From: Asterias amurensis
Taxonomy: Eukaryota; Echinodermata; Asteroidea; Forcipulatida; Asteriidae
Assembly (NCBI RefSeq): GCF_032118995.1
Contig: NC_092669.1
Coordinates: forward strand, 11,890,335-11,954,334
Direction: 5' to 3'
Length of the DNA stretch: 64,000 nt
Shown: positions 24,708-33,753 of the stretch, piece by piece
Numbering within the stretch: the stretch's first letter is position 1
How the letters are laid out: every line of letters begins with the position of its first letter
Position numbers and translations under genes: made by a program
Notes under the pieces: generated by a model
Told to the model about the DNA's origin: nothing
Database searches by the model: none
Seen by the model: the letters and a program-made list of their open reading frames with translations, nothing else

Positions 24708-24746
<39 letters not shown>

Positions 24747-25793
24747 ACCCTGCTCCATTTCTTTGGAATTATTCTTCGCTTTGCATATTCGCCAGGCTAG
24801 TTCTTTGTTTTAAATCTCTGTTAAAAACTCATTTTGTTTGAAGCTGCTTATCTGTAATCTGCTTACTTGTATTGTGTATCTTTCTCTCATTGTATATTTT
24901 GTTGTTATCTTTATGCACTCAGGGGCTTTTACATTAGGTGTTGTCTTTATTATTATTTCATCTTATCACAGCATGCAAAAGAAATATCACATTTGCCTTT
25001 GTGCCAGTAACTCCTCGAGTCGGTGTACGTCTCGTAGCCTTAGACTGTAACAGATATCCTCACATTTGTCCCCAATTGGTGTAGATGTTTCCCCAGTGCT
25101 TTCGGAATTAATTTTAGGTTGCAAAAAGAACAAACTTACTTGAGCGGGACATTGTTAAGCATTTGAGGTACATTTTTTAAATGGGCCGATTCTTTGTGAT
25201 TTTTGTTGACAGAGCAAGGAACAGACGTTGTGGAAATAACCAGCAACACTGGCTCTGCAATACGTAAACTCGCCAGGGCTTTCCCTGATAGTCGGTGCGT
25301 ACTCACAAGCAGCCCACGCACAACAACAGACGGTAAACAATGCGATCCATCCATCAATACCGGCTCCCCTTACAGACAATTCAACCTCAAGTACGAGACC
25401 CAAGACCCGACTAAGCTGCCCGCTGATTGGTCGAACAAGTTTGGTGTCGTCATCGCCATCCAGAATATCCGGGACTCCCCACGCCCTGACGTCATAGCTC
25501 AGGAGGTGCATCGTATTCTTAAACCGGACGGACTTTTCACGATGATCGAGAGCAATATGAGATCTAGGATAGCCGACAATAAGGAAAAACCCACGGCGTT
25601 GTTCGTCTACACCACCAGTCTCTTCGGCTCGCTACCCCAGTCTTTGAGCGAGGACAACGGCCTGGGTTTGGGCGCTGCGTTCGGTCGGGAGTCTTTCAAG
25701 CCGTTCTTGGAGAAAGCCGGATTCAAATCGATCAACCTCGTTCCCGTGCCTGGTGATCCCATGGACAGTGTTTCGTACGTCTGTAAAAAATGA
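21415..25793 (+). CDS. Methyltransferase, Rv2258c-like, four exons
   Basis: Four exons joined in phase give 364 aa: 21415-21587, 22859-23073, 24012-24137 and 25213-25793, each flanked by GT/AG with codons split at every junction. The N-terminal part (about 15-85), including GLFETMAGF and RYVREWLGAM, is the winged-helix domain of class I SAM-dependent methyltransferases of the Rv2258c-like group. FVQTSLLEAVIPSIPGLENV leads into the Rossmann fold. The glycine-loop position reads VVEITSNTGSAI (177-188) where the family normally has a GCG-type loop. Later strands include FGVVIAIQNI and RILKPDGLFTMIE, and the end is SVSYVCKK. Substrate unknown; cytosolic by lack of signal or membrane span. Start chosen as the first ATG of the exon that joins in frame. 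The weakened SAM loop may mean altered cofactor use. Confidence 0.88.
21665..21990. repeat. Diverged tandem pair in methyltransferase intron 1
   Basis: Two ~165 bp units, each with a TTTGAAAATNGCGNCCATTTTG-like core (CCATTTTGTGCACCATCTTGG, then CCATTTTGGACGCCATCTTGG) preceded by similar AT-rich sequence. Confidence 0.5.
22285..22657. mobile_element. MITE family A in methyltransferase intron 1
   Basis: Left end ACAGTGGACACGTTTTGGTA, right end CCAAACGTGCCCAGTGCTTT. Family landmarks CACTTGGTGTATCC and GAGTCGTTTCTCACAATG are present. The copy ends about 200 bp before exon 2. Confidence 0.7.
23315..23527. mobile_element. Foldback MITE in methyltransferase intron 2
   Basis: Terminal inverted repeats AGACGATGTGACCT (left, from about 23317) and AGGTCACATCGTCT (right, to about 23523). 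Inner complementary segments TTTCGCCGGGCAAAA and TTTTGCCCGGCGG give a long hairpin. CCGCCCTCTGTTGA, a CTCF-like motif, lies at 23345-23358. Confidence 0.7.
23795..23950 (+). mobile_element. tRNA-derived SINE in methyltransferase intron 2
   Basis: Contains a box B-like GGGTCGAGTCCC within GTGTTTCTGATCAGCAGAGT context, then CACTTTAACCATGATGCTTC, GTCCTTCGGATGGGACGTTA and GGTCCCGTGTGTTGTGTACC. This body is typical of a SINE widespread in marine invertebrate genomes (recalled family resemblance). The same tRNA-like head recurs in the arrays at 41640 and 55760. Confidence 0.6.
24245..24475. repeat. Repeat with inverted AGACTTGANTCAAGTC motifs
   Basis: AGACTTGACTCAAGTCCCAA at the left and AGACTTGAATCAAGTCTAG at the right are each self-complementary. 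A related pair lies at about 17420-17580. Possibly a further short DNA transposon family; boundaries uncertain. Confidence 0.35.
24709..24958 (+). mobile_element. Poly-T run and LINE 3'-tail-like fragment
   Basis: About 32 consecutive T at 24711-24742 are followed from 24812 by a segment matching 1122-1270 (AAAAACTCATTTTGTTTG and its T-rich tail). Lies in intron 3 of the methyltransferase gene. Confidence 0.5.
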
Positions 25794-26272
25794 TTTTTTT
25801 TCTTCTTCCGGTTTTTATGCTGAATGTTTAGTCTTGATCGACGACGTAAATTTTGCTAGTAGTTGCCGATAACGCAATCAATCAATCAATCAATCAAAAA
25901 CAACGTATGACAGTCGATATAGCGCCCTCTATCGGTGACTGATACAAGGAAGGGTTGTCAATCAAGACAATTATGCTGAATGAAGAAGAAGAACATTACT
26001 AGTTTATACTGTTTGATATAATCGCTTTGATACGTTTTAAGAGCAACACAAGTAAAAACAAATTATTGTATAAAATTATGGTGTATTACTCGGTCACTTT
26101 CAGAACTAAAAATTTTAGTTTTTGTATAAATAGATGGAAACTTGCATTGGGGATAAGAATATTAATTTTGATTTCACCCTTACATTTTTTCTACACCATA
26201 GAGCAATGCAAACACCAATGTGTGTTAGCACTGTTTACTCACTCAGTACTTCCCCGGGCTCTGTGAAGAAAC

Positions 26273-26697
26273 GGCAATCTCGGTGGTCTGATTGGTAAGA
26301 CCAAAGATTATAGAGCGCCGCAAGGCGCAAGATGCGGAACTATTGTTGGAACGTGAAATACGCATGGGCGCCATTTCAGCAAGTGAATGTTTTGTTTCCC
26401 ATTGATAGGAATGGTCATTGTCTGCATTGATCTGCACTGATCTACTGTTGTATCAAAATAGTTACTTGCCGAAATGGCGTCCAGTGGGATTTCACATTTC
26501 AGCCCGAGTTCCGGATCTTGCGCCTCATGGTGCTCTTTAATCTTTGGAAGACACTGCTCTAGAATTGTTAAAATTCGTGGGTTCGAATGCCACTCAAGTA
26601 ATAATATGCTTGCGATTTTCTTTTTACAGAGCTCGAAAAGGTACTGATCGAGTATTCAGTGCTAACTTACATCGGTGTATGGGTAGAACTGAAGTTA
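26273..26697 (+). mobile_element. tRNA-derived SINE split by a nested MITE
   Basis: The SINE head (CTCGGTGGTCTGATTGGTAAGA) is separated from its continuation (CACTGCTCTAGAATTG, box B GGTTCGAATGCC, and a tail with AGTGCTAACTTACATCGGTG) by the 247 bp element at 26301-26547. Uninterrupted relatives are at 37518, 37255 and 40849. Confidence 0.8.
26301..26547. mobile_element. Foldback MITE nested in a SINE, AAGA target duplication
   Basis: Terminal repeats CCAAAGATTA and TAATCTTTGG, continuing into long complementary arms (GGCGCAAGATGCGGAACT against its counterpart near 26490-26525). AAGA is duplicated at 26297-26300 and 26548-26551, and removing the element restores the SINE sequence seen in other copies. 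The insertion order is therefore certain. Confidence 0.88.
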
Positions 26698-27082
26698 AAG
26701 GCAGTGGACACTATTGGTAGTTACACAAAAAATTATTGGCAAAAAAACCTTCCTTGGTGACGAGTAATGTGGAGAGGTTGATGGTATAAAACATTGTGAG
26801 AAACGGCTCCCTCTGAAGTGCCATAGTTTTTGAGAAAAAAGTAATTTTCCACGAATTTGATTTCGAGACCTCAGATTTAGAACTTGAGGTCTCGAAATCA
26901 ACCATCTAAACGCACACAACTTTGTGTGACAAGGGTGTTTTTTCTTTCATAGTTATCTCGCAAGTTATATGACCAATTGAGCTCAAATTTTCACAGGTTT
27001 GTTATTTTATGCATATGTTGAGATACACCAACTGTGAAGGCTAGTCTTTGACAATATTACCAATAGTGTCCACTGCCTTTAA
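26695..27082. mobile_element. MITE family A, well preserved
   Basis: TTAA at both edges, terminal repeats AAGGCAGTGGACACTATTGG and CCAATAGTGTCCACTGCCTT. Intact GAGAAACGGCTCCCTCTGAA and internal palindrome. Orientation opposite to the 13967 copy. Confidence 0.9.
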
Positions 27083-27440
27083 TATAGCTTTTGTATTGTT
27101 TTTATTTATCGCCAATACCAGTTTAGACCATTGTTACTGTAATGGTTGCCGTGGTACGGCTACAGTAACTTGTTATACCGGGATTAATTCACGCAAAGAG
27201 GCAAATCCCGTTGGATTACAACTTACCATTGGACACTGGCCGTATTAAGCAATGGAAGTAATGGCTGACTAAATCATATGGGCATTACACAAACTTCAGC
27301 TGAACTACTACTCCACACAATATTATGTACATTATTCAGTTCGTTCACATTTTTCTAACATTAAACTCGAGGCATATGAATTGGATACTTTGGAACGCTT
27401 GGTGGCAGCAGACTTACCACCGTCGATTTTACAAATTGGG

Positions 27441-27679
27441 TGCGTTCGTTTAGCTTACCTGGGTCGACCCTGCGGTGCTCACTCCGGTGAGCCCCTGACA
27501 AGAGCTAATCGAACGATCACACTCGCCCCCTCTCGTGGTGACTGCATGCACCTCAGGCCACCCCCAAGTGATCCACTCCACAAGCGGGGCACTGGGGGCT
27601 GACCCGGGTGAGCCCCGTCGAAGCTATTCGAACGTATCGGGGCAGACCGGGGTCGACCCAGGGAAGCTAAACGAACGCA
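27441..27679. mobile_element. GC-rich foldback MITE
   Basis: TGCGTTCGTTTAGCTT at the left is matched by AAGCTAAACGAACGCA at the right. Inside, CCTGGGTCGACC and GGTCGACCCAGG also pair. The internal part repeats GGTGAGCCCC. Far more GC-rich than its surroundings; reading frames across it are by-products of composition. Confidence 0.8.
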
Positions 27680-27699
27680 TCCACAAACTATTACCTTGT

Positions 27700-29500
27700 C
27701 TGCTGCCACCTAGCGCCCACAAAGTCCCCCGCCACCCACACTTTACCCTGAATCCTTCCGCTTTGCTTCAGCGGCTATCCAGGACCGCTGGGATGGGGTA
27801 ATCAGCTTGCACAGATTTTGGTTCAGGAAGTACGTCATGCGTGCAGTGCAAATAAATAATGGCGCGTGTGAGTGTGATGCATGATGGGACTGCGCATTAA
27901 CCAATGAGCGTGCTTGATCATAGATGTAGAATAAAACATTATAATATATTATTTTAACTCTATATCTGAGTGCTTAATACGTTGCCCATCCCATCGCCTT
28001 TGGTTAAAGCAAGACGCTGGGGACGAGCGAAGATGCACCCCTGTCGTTGGAACCAAATTTCGCTAATAATAAACAGTAAAGTTATCACACGTTTTTATAA
28101 TTAATAATTGGTGAGCAATGAAAATAAAACTTTCTGGAACAGATTTATTCTCTTGGCGTTTTCTGCTTTCTTGTCAGTTTTGTTATTTCTTTTGTATCAG
28201 ATTAGAACAGGCCCAGCTAATATTGAGCTGCCCTTACTGATTTGCTTATTCTTGCTCAGCAGCAAATTGTTAACCATTCTTTATTTCTGCCATGTCCAAT
28301 TATTTCATAAATCGTGTTAGCATGAAAACTTGTTTGGCACAGAATGATCAGCCAACGGTTTATACAATAGTTTGCTCAACAGGCAGAAAAGGGAGGAATG
28401 TGGGGTTGGATTCTTTGTCCAAGATGATTATATTTCCCCTGTAACGATCAGTTTAGAATGTTCTTGTGTCGAAAGAGGGCGCTACATCAGATGACTGGTC
28501 CTTCACTGGGTGCGCCACACTATTAAATCAAGTTAAAAAAAAAACACCCTAAAAGACATTATTTTTTAAAGATTCTTAGTCCCCTTTGATAACAAGCCAA
28601 ACAAATTCTTTTGACAAGCTTAAATTTTCTTTTATCCGGTAAGCTTCTGATTGTATACATCTGTAGATGACAGTTTTTGTTTTTATAGTTGTGTATTATC
28701 TTGTCAGCCCCTGTCCAACTTGTAATTATTGCGTATTATGGCTAAGATTTAAAATAAAAATGAAAACATAAATATTAAACACCACGTTCAAACCTGAGCC
28801 ACAAGGAACTGTTTGGTTCGGACATGAACTATTAATTACCCATTTTCCTACGAAAATATTCTCGCCATGAATTTTTGTATTATTTATATTTTTACCCGCA
28901 AAGTTCATTATTGTGACATCATTGTGGTTGGAGTCACCGTGGAATGTCTTCTCGTTGAAGTCTTCTTTGTTAAAGTAAACAATGAGGAGAGCACCTTCTC
29001 TCGGTTGTTACTCATGGTGTTGCCTGGTGTTGCGTCGAAAGCAGATTTCAGCTATAGGCCTAGTAGTTGACTGAATGCAAAATGGCGTAAAACTTGGCAC
29101 ACCAAAATGGAATTTAGAAGTCGCGTTTTCTGTGGAACTATACCATTAAAACTTATCAATACACCGTAGCCAATTGTGATATTCTTTATCAAAGGCTTGG
29201 CCAATAATTTGGAGTACAGGAAGATGGACATTATGCTATTTGTAATTGACTAGAAAGGTTTTTACCCAAACCTTTATTGCATCGCCGTACTGCTGTGTAG
29301 AACTTCACGAGGAAAGCCGAGTACTTTCTCTACACGAATGTCATCTAGCCGAGGTAAGGTTTTGAACAGTTCTACATTTTTTATTACCATACAATTATAT
29401 AGAATTAGCCATTTCATGACCAGTGGGGTTGGGCTGGCGTGAGGGTACACACAAGGTTTTGCCCGGGGAAAATATTGTAACCCATTACATTGTACCCCTC
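27700..29500. other. No recognisable gene or repeat
   Basis: AT-rich single-copy-looking sequence. Only short frames, none with splice-site context or recognisable motifs. An AGAGGGCGCT motif occurs at 28474-28483. Confidence 0.5.
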
Positions 29501-29507
29501 CCACTGT

Positions 29508-29652
29508 TCAGACAACTCGTCCGTCGGACAACTCGTCCGCCGGACAACTCGACCGTTCAGACAACTCGACGGGTGACTGATCTCTGAAGATATAGATCAG
29601 TGTCGACGGTTCAGACAACTCATGGAGGCTACCTCCATGGACAACTCGACTT
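29508..29652. repeat. Six spaced GACAACTCG repeats with hairpins
   Basis: The 9-mer GACAACTCG (one copy ending in A) recurs six times with spacers of 7, 7, 8, about 45 and about 17 bp. The longer spacers are self-complementary: CTGATCT against AGATCAG, and CATGGAGG against CCTCCATG. A eukaryotic direct-repeat cluster, not a CRISPR. Confidence 0.75.
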
Positions 29653-29830
29653 TTGCCCGTATCATTATCAACAAAATCTTCACTTATTTGGGGGTTGTTT
29701 CACGTGTTGGTGTTAGGGCATTGTGGAAATTTAAAAGTGCCGCCATACTCGACGGCTAGCTTGGATTTTGTGTCTTCAATTGTATCCATTTTGGTATCGG
29801 TGCAGTCGCAACCACATCTTTCTGCTGAAC

Positions 29831-30090
29831 TTGTCATGACCGAAACAGTTATTGGTTACAACCTAGTCTTGGCCCAAGACGATAGTGCTCGATATTGGAT
29901 AGTGTATACTTGTGACGCTCAGTTGTAAATCGCAAAAAGCGCCCTCTTACGGTATGGTTTAATGACGAGCTTGAAATCTAGACTATACTGACGAGCTGCG
30001 ACTGATGAGCGTAGTACACTATCCAATATCGAGCACTATCGTATTGGGCCAAGACTAGTTACGACCACGAAAACGCAACTCAGTCATGAT
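29831..30090. mobile_element. Foldback MITE with near-perfect 40 bp arms
   Basis: GATAGTGCTCGATATTGGAT followed by AGTGTA is mirrored by TACACT and ATCCAATATCGAGCACTATC. CTAGTCTTGGCCCAA pairs with TTGGGCCAAGACTAG. Weaker pairing continues outward to TCATGACCG and its counterpart. The unpaired centre holds an AGCGCCCTCT motif at 29938-29947. Confidence 0.8.
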
Positions 30091-30319
30091 TTTCAAAAAG
30101 TGTATCTCAATTTTACAAAAGATATTGTTCAGATTTTAAAATATTGCGTTGTACTTAAATCTATAGATTCCGGAAGAGTGAACATCTTTGTGTCGACGGC
30201 TTTCAAGAAACTGTGCACAGACAGGAATTGATTATCTATGGATTGTGGTTTGTGGACGTATCTTGGAGTCAACGCTGGATTCAGGTAAGGAAAACTTGCC
30301 ACCATCCGACCTCCACTCT

Positions 30320-30681
30320 TTAAAGGCACTGGACACTACTGGTATAATAATACAAATAATATTGTTAGCATAAAAGCTTACTTAGTAACGAGCAGTAAAA
30401 AAAATTGTAAGAAACTGCCTCCTCTGAAGTAATAGTTTCTGAGAAAGGGGTAGTTTGTCACTCAAACAACCCAGCTGAAGCCTTTTATTATATAGTCAGA
30501 TATTGAAAGCATACCAATGAACATGTGAAACACATGTGTTTCTTATTCCGTTATTCTCTTGCAACTTCGATGACCAATTGAGTCAAACTTTTCACATGTT
30601 TGTTATTTTATGCGTATGTTGGGATACACCAAGTGCGAATACTGTTCCTTGACAATTACCAAGGGTGTTCAGTGCCTTTAA
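30320..30681. mobile_element. MITE family A
   Basis: TTAA edges, AAGGCACTGGACACTACTGG at the left and AAGGGTGTTCAGTGCCTT at the right. The GAAACTGCCTCCTCTGAAGT block is diverged. Confidence 0.8.
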
Positions 30682-30689
30682 GTTTGCTT

Positions 30690-32070
30690 TATGCGAGTCA
30701 TCTCTTTGATAAAAGTGAGACCTTGGTAAAAAAACACAAAAAAACAGTTACTTATTGACGTGACCTTCATGGGGAAAAACGGAAGACAACCAAAAAACAC
30801 ACCATTGTTGATAGAGCGCAAATGTGGAGGTCGGATAACGCAAGTTGTCCTGAATCAAGATCGAGACAAGATCAAGACAAAGGGTGAAGTCTGCAAAAGG
30901 TACGAGAGATCTAACCCGTTCTCTTGCAGAGTCCCTCCCCTCGTTCTGAGCCCGAACAGTCCCCCCATCGATCTTGTTGATGTTGTCCTTGCTTGTTGAG
31001 ATTTCAAGGTGACGTCACACTGTCTTGGCGGTTCTTGATTTGCATATTGGTCGAAGCCAATGATGCTTTTTAGTTAGGAGACTAGTCTTTACTGGAAATT
31101 TCTGTCAGAGTTGCAACTTCAAGTCGCCAGTTGTCATGTTTGTGTTAATTATTACTTTATTGAAATAATTTTATGTTTCAAATAATCGTAATGGTTGAAA
31201 AGGAAGAGTAAACAAAAGCAACAACAAACATTAAAACACACATAAACTCATTAACAATATCGTTTAAATATTGTTAAAGATAAATATAGTGGTTTTGAGC
31301 AAAATTAATTAGCTAAAACAGCAACAACACAGATTCTGTACTTATTCTTTTCCATAAGTGTTGCAAGTACTCTACTATGGCGTGTGACCATTCATTTGAT
31401 GGTTAATGTTTTATAGGAGTAGTAAAATAATAGTATAATTTAGTCCAGCTAAATTAATATTTACATCTTCCTATTAAAAGCAGCATTACATTAATTCTGA
31501 ATGTAGGCATTTAGGTTATAATTTTTTCACAAAAGCTACATTTTGTTAGCCCTTTCCCTTCCCGAAACCACTTAGCTGTGAGCGCTGCGATAAAAAAAAA
31601 AATGAAATAAATGAATACGGTAAAAAATACAGCTTGGGGATAATGCGAACAACTGCCCCAAAAAGCTAAAGCTCAGTGTAAATTACGGCAAACAACTATA
31701 CCCAAAAATAGCTGCAGCTGTAAGCGCTGCGATAAAACGGAGAGATAAAGACGAAACAAAGACGAAGAAGGAGACAAGAGAGGAGAAAAGATGAAGAAAA
31801 AGAACAGATCACCTTGGAGGAAGGACTGCCGTGCTGAATTGGTTTGTATAAGAAGGTAACAGACCCACGTATCCTTAGTGTTGGCCTAGAAATAAGACTA
31901 ACTCTCTACTCATTCTGAAAGTTTACTGAAAGTTTATTGGCGATTGGTAATGTATAACGCCCGACTGGTGGAGTATACTTAGTCTTGGTTCGAGGATGCT
32001 AGGACCTGAGCAGACGATAAAGACGCTCTATCTGATGTCCCTGTCGAAGAGTGAAAGGATGCAAGCGAGG
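30690..32070. other. No recognisable gene; short direct repeat only
   Basis: AT-rich sequence without supported exons. GAGCGCTGCGATAAAA (about 31580) is repeated as AAGCGCTGCGATAAAA (about 31722), each near an AGCT-rich stretch. Nothing else stands out. Confidence 0.45.
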
Positions 32071-32223
32071 TTTAGCCTTTTGTCGAGGCATCCGTGTGGC
32101 TTGGAGAGCTGCGATCCCAAGCGACTGGAATGGCAGACCACCTTCGCCACTCTAATGCGTGGTCTCCCGTTCCAGTCGCTTGTGATCGCGGCTCTGCAAG
32201 CACGAAGGCCTTGACAAAAGGCT
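32071..32223. mobile_element. Short foldback element
   Basis: AGCCTTTTGTCGAGGC at the left pairs with GCCTTGACAAAAGGCT at the right. CAAGCGACTGGAATGG pairs with CCGTTCCAGTCGCTTG near the centre. The two arms take up nearly all of the element. Confidence 0.75.
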
Positions 32224-32994
32224 AATTGTGACACTGTGCGTTGGAATGCAGAGGTAAAGTACGGGTAAGTATGACCAATAACCCTTCCTCCACAGCTTCT
32301 AACCTCTTTTTTTCACAGGCAACACTTGTATTTTTGTTTTCCACAGATTACTGATGACAGCTCTGGGACACCGTAAGAGCAGAGCCAAATATTTCTGGCT
32401 TAACGGCCGATTTTGTGCTTACTGTGTGCGATTTCCATTATTTTCATAGCGCTGCTAATGTTAAACCGAAGCACATGAAAAGGTATTCTTACTTTCGGGT
32501 GCTTACTACTGTATGAACATGAAATTTAACAACACAAAACAATGGTACACGCTACAGTTAGCTCAAAAATTTGCTTATCGTTAAGCAGCTCTATGAAAGC
32601 GTCAAAACATCCGCCGCTAGTGTAAGATTTTGTCCTGACCTCCGACAAAATGTAGCAATGTTGGACAAGATTTGACAAGGGACCCTGGACACTCCAAAAA
32701 TTGTTGTCCTTTCTCACGAGGTGCATTTTGTTAAATTTTACAACCATGCTACAATTTAGCAAGGGACCCTTGCTAAATTGCTCGCGTGTGAAAGGGGTTT
32801 TATAATTGTGACCTCAAAATACTAACCTTTTAGTGTTTTTTTTCCACAAGCAGATCGTGTTTCACTATTGAAGATGATGAAGCAGTTTGCGTGCTGAAAC
32901 CTTCCCTGAGATGATGGGGGTGATGCTCACCGGGGACTGAGGATGGGGCCATGCAAAGGTTGGGTAAAGTATCGGGGTAAGAAAAGGTTACTGG

Positions 32995-33351
32995 TTAAAG
33001 ACACCGGACACTATTGGTAATTGTCAAAGACTAGTCTTCCCACTCAAAATAACAACCCTGTGAAAATTTGAGCTCAATTGGTCGTCGAAGTTGCGAGATA
33101 TAAATGAATTAAAAATCATCTTTGTCACACGAAGTTGTGTGCTTTCAGATGCTTGATTTCGAGACCTCAAAATTCTAATTCTGAGGTCTCGAAATCAAAT
33201 TCGTGGTATAGTACTTCTTTCTCGAAAACTCCATTACTTCAGAGGGAGCCGTTTCCCACAATGTTTTATACTATCAACAGTTCCCAGTACTTGTTGCAGG
33301 TTTTATGCTAAACATTATTTTGAGTAGATCAATGGTGTCCACTGCCTTTAG
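32995..33351. mobile_element. MITE family A upstream of TM7SF3
   Basis: Left end TTAAAGACACCGGACACTA, right end ATGGTGTCCACTGCCTTTAG. Internal GAGACCTCAAAATTCTAATT palindrome and GAGGGAGCCGTTTCCCACAA present. Ends 400 bp before the TM7SF3 start codon. Confidence 0.85.
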
Positions 33352-33620
33352 GAATTACGTAATCCATACTAAATTCATAACAACAAGTCAACCAGGGGAG
33401 GGGGAGGGGGGGGGCGCAGAGTCTCCAGGGACAGAATTTCTTCTCAGTGGTTGAGCTTTCTGAAAAGCGCATGATGTCATCATAATGGTGCGCCCTCTTA
33501 TGCGTTTAAAGTATTCAACCAGTAGTGAAAGGCACAAAAACAAACAACGGACTGATGGCGAGTTGAAATAAAAGCAAATAAAATTATTATTCAACTTGAG
33601 GGCGCACTAAAACAAATTGA

Positions 33621-33630
33621 CAGAGGGCGC
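33621..33630 (+). promoter_or_regulatory. CTCF-like CAGAGGGCGC motif upstream of TM7SF3
   Basis: GACAGAGGGCGCAC lies about 125 bp upstream of the TM7SF3 start codon, with related CGCCCTCTT at 33491-33499 and GAGGGCGCAC near 33600. The cluster of three in 140 bp just before a gene start suggests a promoter or boundary role; this is inference. Confidence 0.4.
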
Positions 33631-33753
33631 ACTTTGCTGTTGAAACGAAAGAGAAATGAGGAAGAAACAACAAAATTTTACGAATAAGATACGGTGATAA
33701 AATTGAATGTTTTGACTCTTTCTTGAAGAATTGTCAGTGTTTACGAAGACAAC

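Noticed and set aside
29508..29652. CRISPR-like direct repeats
   Set aside because: The host is an animal, the repeat is only 9 bp, and spacers are irregular and partly self-complementary.
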